From Dendrophyllia cribrosa (lineage: Eukaryota > Cnidaria > Anthozoa > Scleractinia > Dendrophylliidae), in assembly GCA_024195265.1 (NCBI GenBank), contig JAJLRJ010000005.1, positions 42,774,587-42,838,586 on the forward strand: a stretch of DNA of 64,000 nt, read 5' to 3'. A program made the translations under genes and the position numbers. Under the pieces are notes generated by a model. It searched no databases and had not been told where the DNA came from. It saw only the letters and a program-made list of their open reading frames with translations. Every line of letters starts with the position of its first letter. Within the stretch, counting starts at the first letter, position 1. Positions 36,125 through 47,013 of the stretch are shown here, in pieces.

Positions 36125-37215
36125 GATGTTGAGAGGGGAATATGTCGGGGGAATATATTGAGATGAATATATTCCATTGTCTTGCTATTGTTTCAGCCCC
36201 TCACTCCGGCCCCTGTAACAATAAAAAGCCGCCACCAGCTTTTCAGACAGTTGATAATTAGCGGGGATTACTCAATATAATCCCCTACGAGAACAAAAGA
36301 AACCAAGCCATGTGGAATATAAGTAAGGGTTATTGACCAGGAGCGAGGGGAATATATCACATATCCCCGAGGGACAGGTCAATAACATGCTTATTTTTCA
36401 CCTTGTGAGGTTTTCTAAAACAAAGAAACTATTAATTTTTTGGAGAGTAACATTCCGTTGAATTCAAATGCAAAAAAGCATGATTTCGCAAGGCCGCATT
36501 GGGATCACGGCACATGACGAAGCGAGACGGTAAACATGTTTTCCTTTTGCCAAATTTGCATTGAGCACGTTGCTTCGTTATGAGTAGAAGAGGGGAGAGT
36601 GAGAAGAAAATGTATGAACAGTACTTGTGGTCTCGCCATGGCCCAACTGCCCGCCTTCATCTTTCGAAGATCAATGGAGTGGTTGCGGTGTGTTTTCCAA
36701 GGGAAACCGGCGGAAACATATTCAGGTTCAAGCGTAAAACGAGGCGTTATACATTATTGAAGACTCGAAACCTGAATCGAGGTACGATACCATCGAATAA
36801 TATTATTAACATTTCGCTTTTTGGTCGCGACCGGCAAGTTAATTACGTAAGGAATAAGATTGATGAAGTTGTCTTTTTATGTAAACAAAAAATATTTATC
36901 GATGCTAGAGTGTTTTCCTTGTTTTGCCCTATTTTGTCTTCCCGTTAATGTTATTCTATTATGAGAGGACTAAGGCGAAGGGAATATGTCGAGGGGAATA
37001 TGTTGGGGGGAATATGGCGAGGGGAATATATAATACTTTGTTTTGCTATTGTTATCAGCTATTGTTTTCAGCCCCGCCTCTCCCCTGATACAATCAAAGC
37101 CGCACCCAGCTTTTCAGACACTGTAATGAACGGGGTTATGTGATTTATTCCCGGGAAAAGAACAAAGAAAACTGAGCTAGGTGGAAAATAAGGAGTGTTA
37201 AGTTCAACAGGGATT
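36125..37215 (+). repeat. Two diverged direct repeats flanking a basic ORF
   Basis: 36125-36330 and 36975-37215 share, in order, GAGGGGAATATRT words, TTGCTATTGTTTTCAGCCCC, ACCAGCTTTTCAGACA, a GGGGATTAC/GGGGTTATG step and AACAAAAGAAA. Similarity is roughly 70% by eye. The GGGGAATATGTCG word is itself repeated several times at each site. The 640 bp between them carry the basic ORF 36580-36948. Confidence 0.6.
36580..36948 (+). CDS. Hypothetical basic 122-residue ORF
   Basis: This frame is unusually rich in Arg/Lys (MSRRGESEKKMYEQYLWSRH...; FRFKRKTRRYTLLKTRNLNR), with a hydrophobic end VVFLCKQKIFIDARVFSLF. No family is recognised. It lies between two copies of a dispersed repeat, so it may belong to a mobile element. 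Coding status is uncertain: no splice signals or partner exons were identified, and the start is simply the first ATG. Confidence 0.25.
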   Translation: MSRRGESEKKMYEQYLWSRHGPTARLHLSKINGVVAVCFPRETGGNIFRFKRKTRRYTLLKTRNLNRGTIPSNNIINISLFGRDRQVNYVRNKIDEVVFLCKQKIFIDARVFSLFCPILSSR

Positions 37216-38900
37216 ACTGCCCAGGAGAAACACAGCCACAGGAGTTGTTCATGGTACTCTAAATGATATACCCTGCACCTAATTGCAATAACGTTGGTTG
37301 GTGTTATTTTCATGGAATTTCAAACCACATTCCTATTTCGTTTTTTGCTTTTTCCTTTTTGATATGACAACAATATGATATTGCAGTTAGGTGTATGTAT
37401 TAGATTTTGAATAAAACGTTACTCCAATTTTCTTCTTTGCTTAGTCAACTGCTGTCCACCGATATCACGAACCATTAATTCTTTGTTGGTTTAACGTTTT
37501 TCGTTTATAATAATATTGAGGCTATTCATCATGGGATGTCTAGTGTTGAGCTCATTAATTATCTTCGGACGTACAAGAGCATTTATTGTTGGCACATGCC
37601 GTCTTCAGTAGCTGTTCATTTATCCTTTTGACACATTTTGGTAAAGTTTGGCGACAACAGGTTGCTATGGTAACATGAGTAGCATGAGGTCAAGCCATTT
37701 TTGAATAAAAATGCGTGGTTTTTTACCTTTTACGGTGAAAAAACTAAAATACTACTAAAAGCAGCAAAATGTTTAATTGTATCATATTTTGCAACTCTAG
37801 CAAAATAAAAATATTTGCAATTTCCACATTTTTCCGATAAAATTATTTATGTATGTAAAGTTGAATTTTTAGTAAAATCCAAGATGGCGGCCATATTGTC
37901 GGCTATTTTGGATGACGACACTGACCCCCAGCAGCGCTACAACCCATAATATTTACCTTATCTTTTAGAGCACATCCCATCGCAGGCTGTCTATTAGATG
38001 TAACATATTTTCGAAATTTTGCAACATCACAAAAACCCAAGGGGGGTGGGGGAGTGGGGGTTGCAACAATCCCCCTCTTGTTCCACGGTGAAGGTGGTGT
38101 TTTGCGCGTACGTCCGAGGGTTAAACACTTCACTATACGGTAAAGAATAACGGCTGTTTGATACTTCCAGGGAACATCTAAATAAATGCTTGAAATAGAA
38201 ATTCTAGCCAAGTAATATTTTATTGATCACTTTGAGTACATCAGATTTTTGTTTTGCTTCATGATCTGTATGCATTCCTTGATGCTCAACCTGCAGAAAT
38301 AAAACACAAAAGCCATAAAATAATCATTACTGGGTTCGTTTTGTTTCCCGCAGCAGAAACGAGAATTGCTACGATGTTTCTATAATAAGATCGGATTCCA
38401 AAGTGAAGCTGTGGACATCAGAAACTCAAGTAGCGTTGTTTGCAAGAGCGAAATCTAAAATCACGTCACTCTATAATTTTAGCGTTGGAAACATTGCTAC
38501 GTCTGATGTAAGATATAACCTAACTGATAATGATAACGGTAATGGTCCAATATGAATTTTATCTTTATCGTTTAATTTTTCGAATAAACGTCTTATCTCA
38601 AAACTTCATAGTTTGCTGGGAATTAAAAAAGACGGCAATGACTCTTGGGTTAAGCTGGGAGGAGGGAATTTTATCCAGGCCTTTCCGGCAGTTATTTTAA
38701 GGAAATTCCACTTTCTGTGTGCCTGGTATTCATTCGTTATTGAACTGGTCGTTTCGTCAGAGCATTTTGAGTTTGCAACAAACGCCACGGTTTATAGTCG
38801 ATTGATATCAAGGTATCTGACCCAGTGATATCAATGATATCTGAACACTCAGACCTTTTCGCATGAATTCGACAGACGTCCAGAATAAGTGGGTAGTTGG
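37216..38900. other. Intergenic, no convincing gene
   Basis: AT-rich DNA with a G-rich patch at 38040-38070 (GGGGGGTGGGGGAGTGGGGG). Short ORFs on both strands (37903-38211 minus, 38606-38788 minus, 38613-38828 plus) lack domain features. Nothing else was seen. Confidence 0.4.
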
Positions 38901-39955
38901 TATACCCAGGGACGAATCAGGGACCCCTGGGGCCCTGGGGCAAACTTATAACGTGGAGCCCCACATACCTAAAGGAGTTAAATTAACAGCACCCGGTATT
39001 GGGCCGGCAACCCCATTTCCCATCCCCAACCCCCCACCCAGAACTGCCCCCACAAAAACAGTTCAAAAAAGAACTAAGGAAGGGCTTTTTTCCTTTGAAA
39101 AGCCAGTACAGTCATTTAAGGACTTAAGGTTTCACTACAATATTATTTAGTGTCAAGAGGTCATGACTTCTATTTTTGTTGTGGCTCTGCCGTTTGGAGT
39201 AAAATTTTCCTTCTCAACGATATTCTGAAGACTGACATAGCTGACAAAAGTTGCTCCTCAACAGCGTCCATACGAAATTATTACCAACGAAATTATTATC
39301 CTTCTCAGTTCACAGTAACTCTTCAACACAGGCAACCAGTGTTGGACTGTTGTAGAAGTACCCGCGACGTAACACAACGTTTCCAATAGTCTTTCGCGCT
39401 CCTCTGCCAACTTGGTACATATAAGAGTGACATTGAGGAATCCCTTGGCGATGAACGTATTCAGTTTTCATCTCTGCTGTGTACTTCTCCAATAATATAT
39501 ATATATAGATAGGCAGAGCCTAACAGCGTAGCACTATGAACAAGCTTAACTAAGGTGAAACTTAACTAAGTTGAAAGGTCGGAAGCACAAGAATTAAGGT
39601 GGCTGAACACAGTTTTACTGTACCTATGCATCATTCATTGTCATTTTAAAACCACTTGCGACTGGGCGTCTAAAATTGGCGAGGCATAAGATTAAGCAAC
39701 AAGCTTTATATTTTGATATTTTTGTTGAGCTTTTAGGGTGTTGCCATGGCAACACGGTGGATTGGAAATCAGCCTGCAATATTTGGTTTCGTTTATTTTC
39801 AGAAAATGTAGTCATTAGATTTTGTCCGTCATTTGTCTCTAGTAAACTCGTAAAAAATATTCGCATGTTAACACTAGTCTCATGTAATTTTGACAGAGGG
39901 ATCTTCCGGAATTTGTTGTTTAATATGTTTGCGTTTTGTAAAAATCTCCTCTGTC

Positions 39956-40363
39956 AGATTTCAAATTTTTGGTGGCAGTTGAGTTCAGCATATTCGGAAC
40001 TATTATTGTGCCAAATTTCGTAAAAATTCTAATGAATGGTTCCATAGAAATCAGCACGTTTCCGAGGAAAGTCGCTAAAACATCCAGTTTTGTTAGATTT
40101 CAAGTTTTTGGTGGCAGTTGAGTTCGGCATATTCGGAACTATTATTGTGCCAAATTTCGTGAAATTGTATTGAGTGGTTCCGTAGAAATCAACACGTTTC
40201 CGAGGAAAGTCGCTAAAACATCCAGTTTTGTTAGATTTCAAATTTTTGGTGGCAGTTAAGTTCGGCATATTCGGAACTATTATTGTGCCAAATTTCGTGA
40301 AATTCTAATGAGTGGTTCCGTAGAAATCAGCACGTTTCCGAGGAAAGTCGCTAAAACATCCAG
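39956..40363 (+). repeat. 139-bp tandem repeat, about 3 copies
   Basis: Blocks from AGATTTCAAATTTTTGGTGG through TTCGGAACTATTATTGTGCC to GTTTCCGAGGAAAGTCGCTA recur at 139-bp spacing (GGTGGCAG at 39971, 40110, 40249). Minus-strand frames over it repeat the same residues and are not genes. Confidence 0.93.
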
Positions 40364-40667
40364 TCACAATTTTTTGGTCAACTGCGCATGCGTTGCATTT
40401 GACTGGGTTCTCGATCCAAAGACAAAAACGACCAAAAAGGCAGTGTATTTCTTCAGTGGTTCTATATATTATCTATTGATTCAACAAACATTTTTACAAA
40501 CAACAAATTGTTTCATTTTAAGACGAAAAACAACACTTTCGCGATCCACGCTGAGCAAAATAAAATGATCGCTGATTAGGCGCCACGTTTGTTTTTCTCA
40601 AAACTTTGCGCGCGCTGACTCACGTAAGCAGCTGAAATTGAAGAGCGCGCGCAGTTTATGCGCATCC

Positions 40668-41071
40668 TTAAGCCCCGTCTACACAAGCAATTTTTATGTG
40701 GCAACTGTATGTGGCAATTTTTATTTGCCCGTGTAGATGGCCCCGTCTACACGAGCAATTTTTATGTGGCAATTTTTATTTGCTCGTGTAGATGATCGAC
40801 AAATATTTGTTGTTAATTTGTTGTAAATATTAGGGACTGGGTTCTACAGATGACGTCGAAAAAATTGTCACATTTTATGTGGCGTCTCGTCTACACGGAC
40901 AATTATCGGTATGTGGCAATTTTTATTTGCCACATAAAAACTAACACGCCAGCTTTTCATCAAATAAAGTTGTCACATAAAATTGGCCATTTTTCATCAT
41001 CTACACGGGGAAATAAAAATTGCCACATAAAAAATTGCCACATAAAAATTGCTCGTGTAGACGGGGCTTTA
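40668..41071. mobile_element. TTA-flanked foldback MITE (AGCCCCGTCTACAC ends)
   Basis: TTA at 40668-40670 and 41069-41071. Ends AGCCCCGTCTACACAAGCAA and inverted TTGCTCGTGTAGACGGGGCT. The word TATGTGGCAATTTTTATTTG and its complement recur many times inside, and an internal second copy of the terminus (GCCCCGTCTACACGAGCAAT) starts at 40742. Confidence 0.85.
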
Positions 41072-41593
41072 CTGCGCACGCAATAGACCGTTTTCATAAT
41101 TACGTCACATACTACAACTACCAGCATTCCTTGCGCATAGCGTGGGAGTCTCGCGCGAACCTTTGCGCGAACCTTCCCGCAAAACACGAACACTGGCAAA
41201 ATAAACATGGCGGCCACTTCCGATACGAAAGTAGAAATTGAAAATTAAATTTTAAAATTTAAAACCAAACCACGAACCACTTAGAATAAAAGAAAAAGGA
41301 AGAAAGAGTAAGAGAAGAAAAGAAAAATATACTTGATCACACGACTTGAACGAAAAAAGGCGCGAAAAATGTTGCCATTTGTCGCTGTTCACCTTGGCAT
41401 AGCTGTTCAAACGCACGGTGAAACCGCTCGAGAAAACAAACAAGCACATTTTTAATTTGTGAAAATGCCTTCTTATATATTGGCTTTGAAACATGGTATC
41501 AGATGCTTTATACTTCCTCGAAATTGTTCCTAAACATTGTTTGAAGCGGATTGAAACCGAAAGATCTCACCATTACGGCTGTAGGAGCTAAAA

Positions 41594-43253
41594 TAGAACC
41601 ATTTATACGAGAGATTTTAAGACGCGGCTTACGTAAGCCGCAAACTGACGTATTTATACGAGCGCGGCTTGCATAAGACGCGAAGTGCTCGTATAAATGG
41701 TTCGCGTCTTAATTTTCATACAGCCTCGTTTACATGCGATGTTGCCATTAGCAACAAATCTGCAACAATACAAGATTGCGCGCTGCAGCAAGAAGCAAAA
41801 GCGTGCTGTCATTTTAAGAAGGAAGAAACTTTTTCAGAGATGTTTTCTTCAATTTTGAGAAGTCCTCTTTTCTTATGAAGACCATGCTGTTAAGGAAAAT
41901 TCATAAACTCGGCGTTGCATACACAGAATACAACAGAAATCCGAGAAGAGTCGGTAGAAAGTGATCGACGGATTGGTGCGATCGCGACATGTTGCAGATG
42001 GAAGATGCTGAATTCATTGCAAACTTTCGGCTCTCCCGGCCATCTTTTGCAAAGCTTTGCAACCAATTACGCTTGTAGAGCCATCTTGTTTGCAATCTAA
42101 AAGTCGGGAGCTCACAAGAGATCGCGTAGACGATCGCGTAAGCTAAACCTACGCTTGCGCAGTATGTGTTTCCGTCTTAGATAAGCCGCTAACCCATTTA
42201 AGCCGCGGCTTATATAAGACTAGCCCTAGACCCGCGGCTTACACAAGCCGCGTCTTAAATAAGCCGCGGCTTGTGTAAGACGCGAACGGTGATTTTGTAC
42301 CATTTATGTACCAGTCAATTCCAAGACCGCCCATCCCCCCCCCCCCCCCCCCCCCCCCGGGCATACCCCGGGCATTTGACGAGAGGTTAGCTCCGCATAG
42401 TGGGGCATTTGACGTGAAACGAGGCCCGACGGGCCGGGCATTTGACTTCAACAAAAACGTTGGTCAGCGCTCGCAAGGTAAACGATTTCGTAATCCATTC
42501 TTTCCGGTTCCATGTGTCTGTCGACTCGGTTGACCTTTGTCGTAAAATATAAATATTCTGGAGTGAACTAAATCTAGCTAAGAGATATATAAACAACAGA
42601 CAACAGCACAAGCAAAGATTGAAAGATATTTAAAGTGAACATGAAAGATATTAATATACGATTTATATGTTGGTCGAATTAAAAACCACAACCCCGGGAC
42701 GTGATCTCACCTCGAAAACCATCCGAACAGCACCAGTTTATAGATTTGTCTTGACAAGTCTACAAAATAATGTTAAAGAAAACCATCCAGATCGGCTAAA
42801 AATTGTTTTGACTTCGCAAATAGCGCGTAAGAACATCTTCAGACTTAACATACAGGCTTCCTTGGCACCGAAGTTGCCAACTCCGTTTCAAAGTTCAAAG
42901 TTCGCAATTTGGTTGGCAAACTGACAAATGTAATTGACATCTTCGCAACGTAGTATCAAATTTCCCAACGAACTTGGCAACTGGCGCGGCCAAAGTAAGT
43001 TGAAATCCACTGTAACTGGTTACTTTAATCCCTCCTTGCCCGGATGGTGGGGCATTTGACGCTCTGTGAAGCCCCGCCCGGTGGAGCATTTGACCGTATA
43101 AACTGCCCACATAGTGGGGCATTTGACAATGGGGGGGGGGGGGGGGGGATGGGCGGTCTTGGAATTGACTGGTACATTATACGGTCAGTTCGCGGCTTAC
43201 ATAAGCCGCGGCTTATGTAAGCCGCGGCTTATTTCTCTCGTATAAATGGCCCT
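41594..43253. mobile_element. Nested element with CCATTTATACGAGAGA termini
   Basis: TAGAACCATTTATACGAGAG at the left and CTCTCGTATAAATGGCCCTA at the right are inverted copies. Just inside both ends are clusters of GCGGCTTATRTAAGCCGC palindromes (41627-41690; 42180-42285; 43190-43232). It lies inside the 41084-44035 element and is itself interrupted at 42308-43175. Confidence 0.7.
42308..43175. mobile_element. Innermost element: GTACCAGTCAATTCCAAGAC ends, C/G runs
   Basis: GTACCAGTCAATTCCAAGAC CGCCCATCCCC... and its inverted copy at 43145-43175 are identical for over 30 bp, each followed inward by a run of 17-22 C (or G). The word GGGCATTTGAC occurs three times near each end, all in plus orientation (about 42370, 42402, 42437; 43050, 43083, 43115). 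The 560-bp centre has no clear ORF. Confidence 0.8.
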
Positions 43254-44035
43254 AATGAGCAAGTTTGTAAGCTTATCCTTTCGCAGCGTGGGCTGTTATC
43301 AGTGCGAGTTTTGTCGAACTCAGTGGAGAAATTATTTATGAACTGGAACAGAGACTCTCTCTGCAGCTCAACTGAAAGCCGTTGTTAATTGAGGAAAGAA
43401 CAGCTTATATTTGGTCTAAAGATGCGGGTTCTTTATAGCGAATGGTCGCGATGTCAAAACAACAACAAGAACAATTGAACGTTTAAAAAACATGGTTTTT
43501 GGAAAGGTTGGTGCTAAAGTAGACTGAAAGCCACATCGAGTGCAGGTAACAACTTCTTTAACGTTAATTTGTGTCCAAATGTAGTAATTTTTGTATTGCA
43601 TTGATGGCAGTTCTTTCAAATCGGACAGCTTTTCGCTCTGTTCAGCCGCATACTTGTTCAGTCTGTTCAGTTTGTTGTTCAATTCTAGCTGAATTGAACT
43701 CCACGATTCTGTCATTTTATAGCTGTATTTTGTGTAAGCCTGTCGCTGTTTCATAACAGGTAGACTTTTCGTCGAAAACCTCGGTTTGTGAGATACTGTT
43801 TATAAGAATGTTATCATTATTCAACTCAGTTTATCTAAAAAACAACAAAGTACTTTTCTTCTGGTTCTTTTCCTTTAAATGACGCTCCAGGCACGTCTTC
43901 TTCCGAAAGTCTGAGAGACATTCCGCTGAAGGTCACATACATTGTATTTTGCGCTAAGGTTCGCGCGAGACTCCCACGCTATGCGCAAGGGATGCTGGTA
44001 GTTGTAGTATGTGACGTAATTATGAAAACGGTCTA

Positions 44036-45260
44036 TTCACGTCGAAACGCCATGCTACGTCATGCACGAGCGCGCGCGCAAAGTGAGAAATCTAAACAGA
44101 TAAAGGGCTGGTAGCTGTTGCGTTAACTTTACTTAGATTTTACTCTCTTGGATGGTCGGTGACCCCTACTTTTTGGCTATATAATTTTCTTTTCTAATTC
44201 TCCACAGATTGTGAAAAAATGAACAAAAAATCAATGTAGGAAGTTGAAAATTTTCCGATTTTTCTACCCACGAAACATCGAATCCAGCCAACTTGCGGCT
44301 GTCATGGTTCGCAAATGCTGTCATTTAAAAATAAGATTTACTTTAATGAACTTCACCGGTTGATTTAATTTGCTTAATAGACCCACTCGTATAAAATTTG
44401 GCATTGAATTTCTATTCTAGAGATTCATTTGCAATAATTTTAGACTGACAGACATCGGGGCCATATCCAGTAAGGAAGACCGATTTTTCCAAATTAAGGT
44501 GGCCTTTCAGATATCTTATCTCCGAAACGAACTCGGTGACCCCCCAATTTTTTTGCATTTCTGACACGAGTAACTCATTACTTAACTGTAGTAAAAGTTT
44601 AAAGAAAAAATCAATGTTAGAAGATTTTCGCGCGAACGTCCTTAAGATTGACGACCAGGCTATTTTTCAATTTTAGCAATTCTCAAAAAACACAACACCC
44701 GACCGTCTGCACAGTACATTTAGACCGTAGAAAAGTTCACAAAAACAACTTTTCTCTGTCTAGAATAACAGGTACGACTACTTTCCGAATAAAATACAGT
44801 TTTTGTTTGTCAAAAATTGCCCGAGAAACTGATTTGGAAATCAAAATTGCAAAAATACACAAACATATTTGCATATTAAAGACGACGCGAGTGAAGACAG
44901 AAAATCTAAGTCTTGTTTTGTTTACATAAAATCGCTTTTCAATCTATGTAATGAATGAACAAGCACATAAAAATGGACAACACAATCTTCTTTCGAAAAA
45001 AAGATTCAAATCTTCATTAGTTTATGTTTAAAAGTAAAACACGTTCCATTTATAGTGCATCATTGCAGAGCTGTCCTCGATGAAATTCAAGATAACAACA
45101 CGACTTAATTTGAGCACGTTTCATAAACAGGTCTCCAAAACTTAAGAGAACACAAAAAAAAAGTCAATCAAAAATTGATATCAACATAAATTCCCATCGA
45201 AAAATGTGATTTATTTTACCTTTAAGTCACTGGACTGCTTGGAAATTCATTAAAACTCCG
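44036..45260. other. Intergenic, AT-rich, no recognised element
   Basis: A/T-rich DNA with GGTGACCCC words (about 44160 and 44540) also seen near 19000. The 93-codon ORF 44648-44929 has no domain. No inverted ends were found. Confidence 0.35.
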
Positions 45261-45268
45261 CTTCTTCG

Positions 45269-45363
45269 GTACCCTGGGTGGCTTGGGTGCCAGAGGTTTT
45301 TCTTGCGCGGTTTCCGGTGTCGGTTATGTCTCTATTGTGACCCGCGCGAAAAACCTCTGGAGC
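45269..45363. repeat. Hairpin repeat (CCAGAGGTTTTTC), copy 1
   Basis: GTACCCTGGGTGGCTTGGGT GCCAGAGGTTTTTCTTGCGC G pairs with CGCGCGAAAAACCTCTGG around a 40-base loop. A relative in inverse order is at 46478-46578 (CCAGAGGTTTTCTCG ... CGAGAATACCTCTGGTACCC AGGGTAC). Confidence 0.6.
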
Positions 45364-45564
45364 TGAGCGTTATTGCTTTGATAGCGCCGAGCCAATGACA
45401 AGCCTGTTTAAATCGATCTCGTCCAGAATTTGGACGAGACAGCCGATTGGCTCCTAACGACCTCCCATGGGCTTTCTAATGTTACCGACTCTGTGATTGG
45501 TTTACAAGAATAGAGTACACAGCGGGAAAGAAGCCTGTGAAATGAGAAATTATTTCTGTGTTTA

Positions 45565-45747
45565 TAGACCACTTTCATAATGGCGGCCGATTTATTTATT
45601 CTTTTATATGTATGTTAATTAACCTCACTGGCCTCATTTTAAAGTAAAAATTCTTTTGAATTTTGCACATGTTACCGAGGCCAGTGAGGCTAATTAACAT
45701 ACATATAAAAGAATAAATAAATCGGCCGCCATTATGAAAGTGGTCTA
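45565..45747. mobile_element. Near-perfect palindromic MITE (TAGACCACTTTCATAATGGC)
   Basis: A 183-bp foldback with almost perfect 70-bp arms (TAGACCACTTTCATAATGGC GGCCGATTTATTTATTC...) and TA borders. Its outermost bases match the consensus TAGACCRYTTTCATAAT shared with the 41084-44035 transposon. Confidence 0.85.
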
Positions 45748-45749
45748 TT

Positions 45750-45905
45750 CAGATACTAAAAGATTTGAGAAGGCTCTGGAGAAAGTCATAATAAAGGTTC
45801 TTGAAACCTTCGACGGTGTCGATACGTTAAGTGCCGAGCAAACGGATGGAATTTGCAATTTTATATACCGCAAGGATGTTTATTTTAAGTGTCTCGCCAG
45901 AACGG
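45750..45905 (+). pseudogene. Possible RecQ-like helicase N-terminal fragment
   Basis: The frame starting in the palindromic MITE continues FEKALEKVIIKVLETFDGVD and then LSAEQTDGICNFIYRKDVYF. The pattern L-x2-EQ...I...KDV resembles the segment just before the Walker A motif in RecQ-type helicases, many copies of which I associate with cnidarian genomes. Similarity stops at the place where the P-loop should be. The fragment is cut on its left by the MITE. Recognition is from memory and weak. Confidence 0.3.
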
Positions 45906-46222
45906 GTATCGCCAGCCGACGAACGAGACTTCTCTATTCCTTCACCAGGCGAGCTGGAACATCGCTTTGATCGCTTGCTATTCACTTCAGTTTTCCAGCG
46001 GGCCACATTTCCCTTGCAATGTTCTTTCAAAGTGGTTAGTTCTTTGATAGTCGCTTCGTATTTTTCAATTCGGCGGTAGCACTTTTTGCATAACACATGC
46101 GGCCCGACGGAGAGATTGTCTTCTTGGGCGTCGAAAATCACCGAAATACGTCCGAAAATGTTCAGTTTTTTTGCGTTTTCGTTAATTAGGCTGTAGTAGC
46201 CACCACTGGAAATGACATTCAC
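45906..46222 (-). pseudogene. Possible ZAD-like zinc-finger fragment
   Basis: The minus frame contains VNVISSGGYYSLINENAKKL, a DAQEDNLSVGPHVL stretch and then LCKKCYRRIEKYEATI ending KEHC, followed by a Lys/Arg/Ser-rich tail. Cysteine spacing C...C-x2-C...C resembles ZAD-type zinc-binding domains, and a cysteine just upstream of the ATG (in SLSCRLYE) could supply the first ligand. After about 45905 the frame runs antisense through the helicase-like fragment and is no longer credible. No donor site could be assigned with confidence. Confidence 0.3.
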
Positions 46223-46477
46223 TTCGTATAAACGGCACGACAGCGAAAACTGTTATTTTGGAACCGTTTTCACGGGAGTCAGAAAGCGATGAACAAACCC
46301 CGTCGTTTGGCAGGCCATTTGACACCTTGTAATTAGCTCCTGTCAAAGCTGTCATATCTTCACGTGCCAGCACGTGCCAGCGCATGTGAACACAGTGGAG
46401 ATCTTCGCTGTGATTGGTTTAGATATAATAAGATAAAAACGATCAAAGTTCACCGAAAACGGTAAATCAAACCGCTT

Positions 46478-46578
46478 TGGGCCAGAGGTTTTCTCGTGGC
46501 TTCGCCACTCGTTGATCGGTCTTCGGCCGGCAAGTCACGAAGCTCGCCGCGAGAATACCTCTGGTACCCAGGGTACTT
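46478..46578. repeat. Hairpin repeat (CCAGAGGTTTTCTCG), copy 2
   Basis: Foldback with internal CTTCGCCACTCG and GTCTTCGGCCGGCAAG steps; ends GTACCCAGGGTAC. Related to 45269-45363. Confidence 0.55.
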
Positions 46579-47013
46579 CTTCGGTTCTGAAATCCGTAAT
46601 AAAAACAAGGCATCCCCGCATTGCTCCTGCATTGATAAAAACGTATGAGGGTTCCTCGAAGCAAGATTTTATCCCCCGAATACTCTTCTTTTTCCACTAA
46701 AGCGGCTTCTGAGTATCCCTTAATTAGTATCCCTGTCTTGAGTAGCAAACCGCGAAAAAATGCAGGGAAGTAACGACTTTACTGCTCCGCTAAACACTGC
46801 GAAAGATCCAACTTTTTTAAAACTTAAAAAGTGTTTACCGAGCTGACGGCTGTGTAGCCGCGCGTGTGGCGTCATACGCACATGTTTTTCGACGTCATAC
46901 GCGCCCGCGAGTTTGCCTTGCGCGACTGACTGACACATGTCATGGAGGCGCGCCCGCGAAACATTCCGCTAGCCATGACCATGAAAAATGACGGGCATTG
47001 GTTCTAGGTTAAG

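Larger units (their letters stand above)
41084..44035. mobile_element. 2.95-kb TIR transposon with 80-bp ends, host of two nested elements
   Basis: The left end TAGACCGTTTTCATAATTAC continues through GTCACATACTACAACTACCA and GCGTGGGAGTCTCGCGCGAA. It is matched inverted at 43958-44035 over about 80 bp. TA borders fit a Tc1/mariner-like or related element. The minus frame 43416-43754 (112 codons, ends with a C-x2-C as TCTRCGF) is unrecognised and could be a remnant of an encoded protein. Confidence 0.8.

Noticed and set aside
38895..39150. 95-codon ORF beginning near a CAGGGACGAATC hAT-like terminus
   Set aside because: Proline-rich and low-complexity, with no domain; no matching second terminus found nearby.
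42239..42611. ORFs with glycine or proline runs
   Set aside because: They run through the C/G homopolymer and terminal repeat of the nested transposon.
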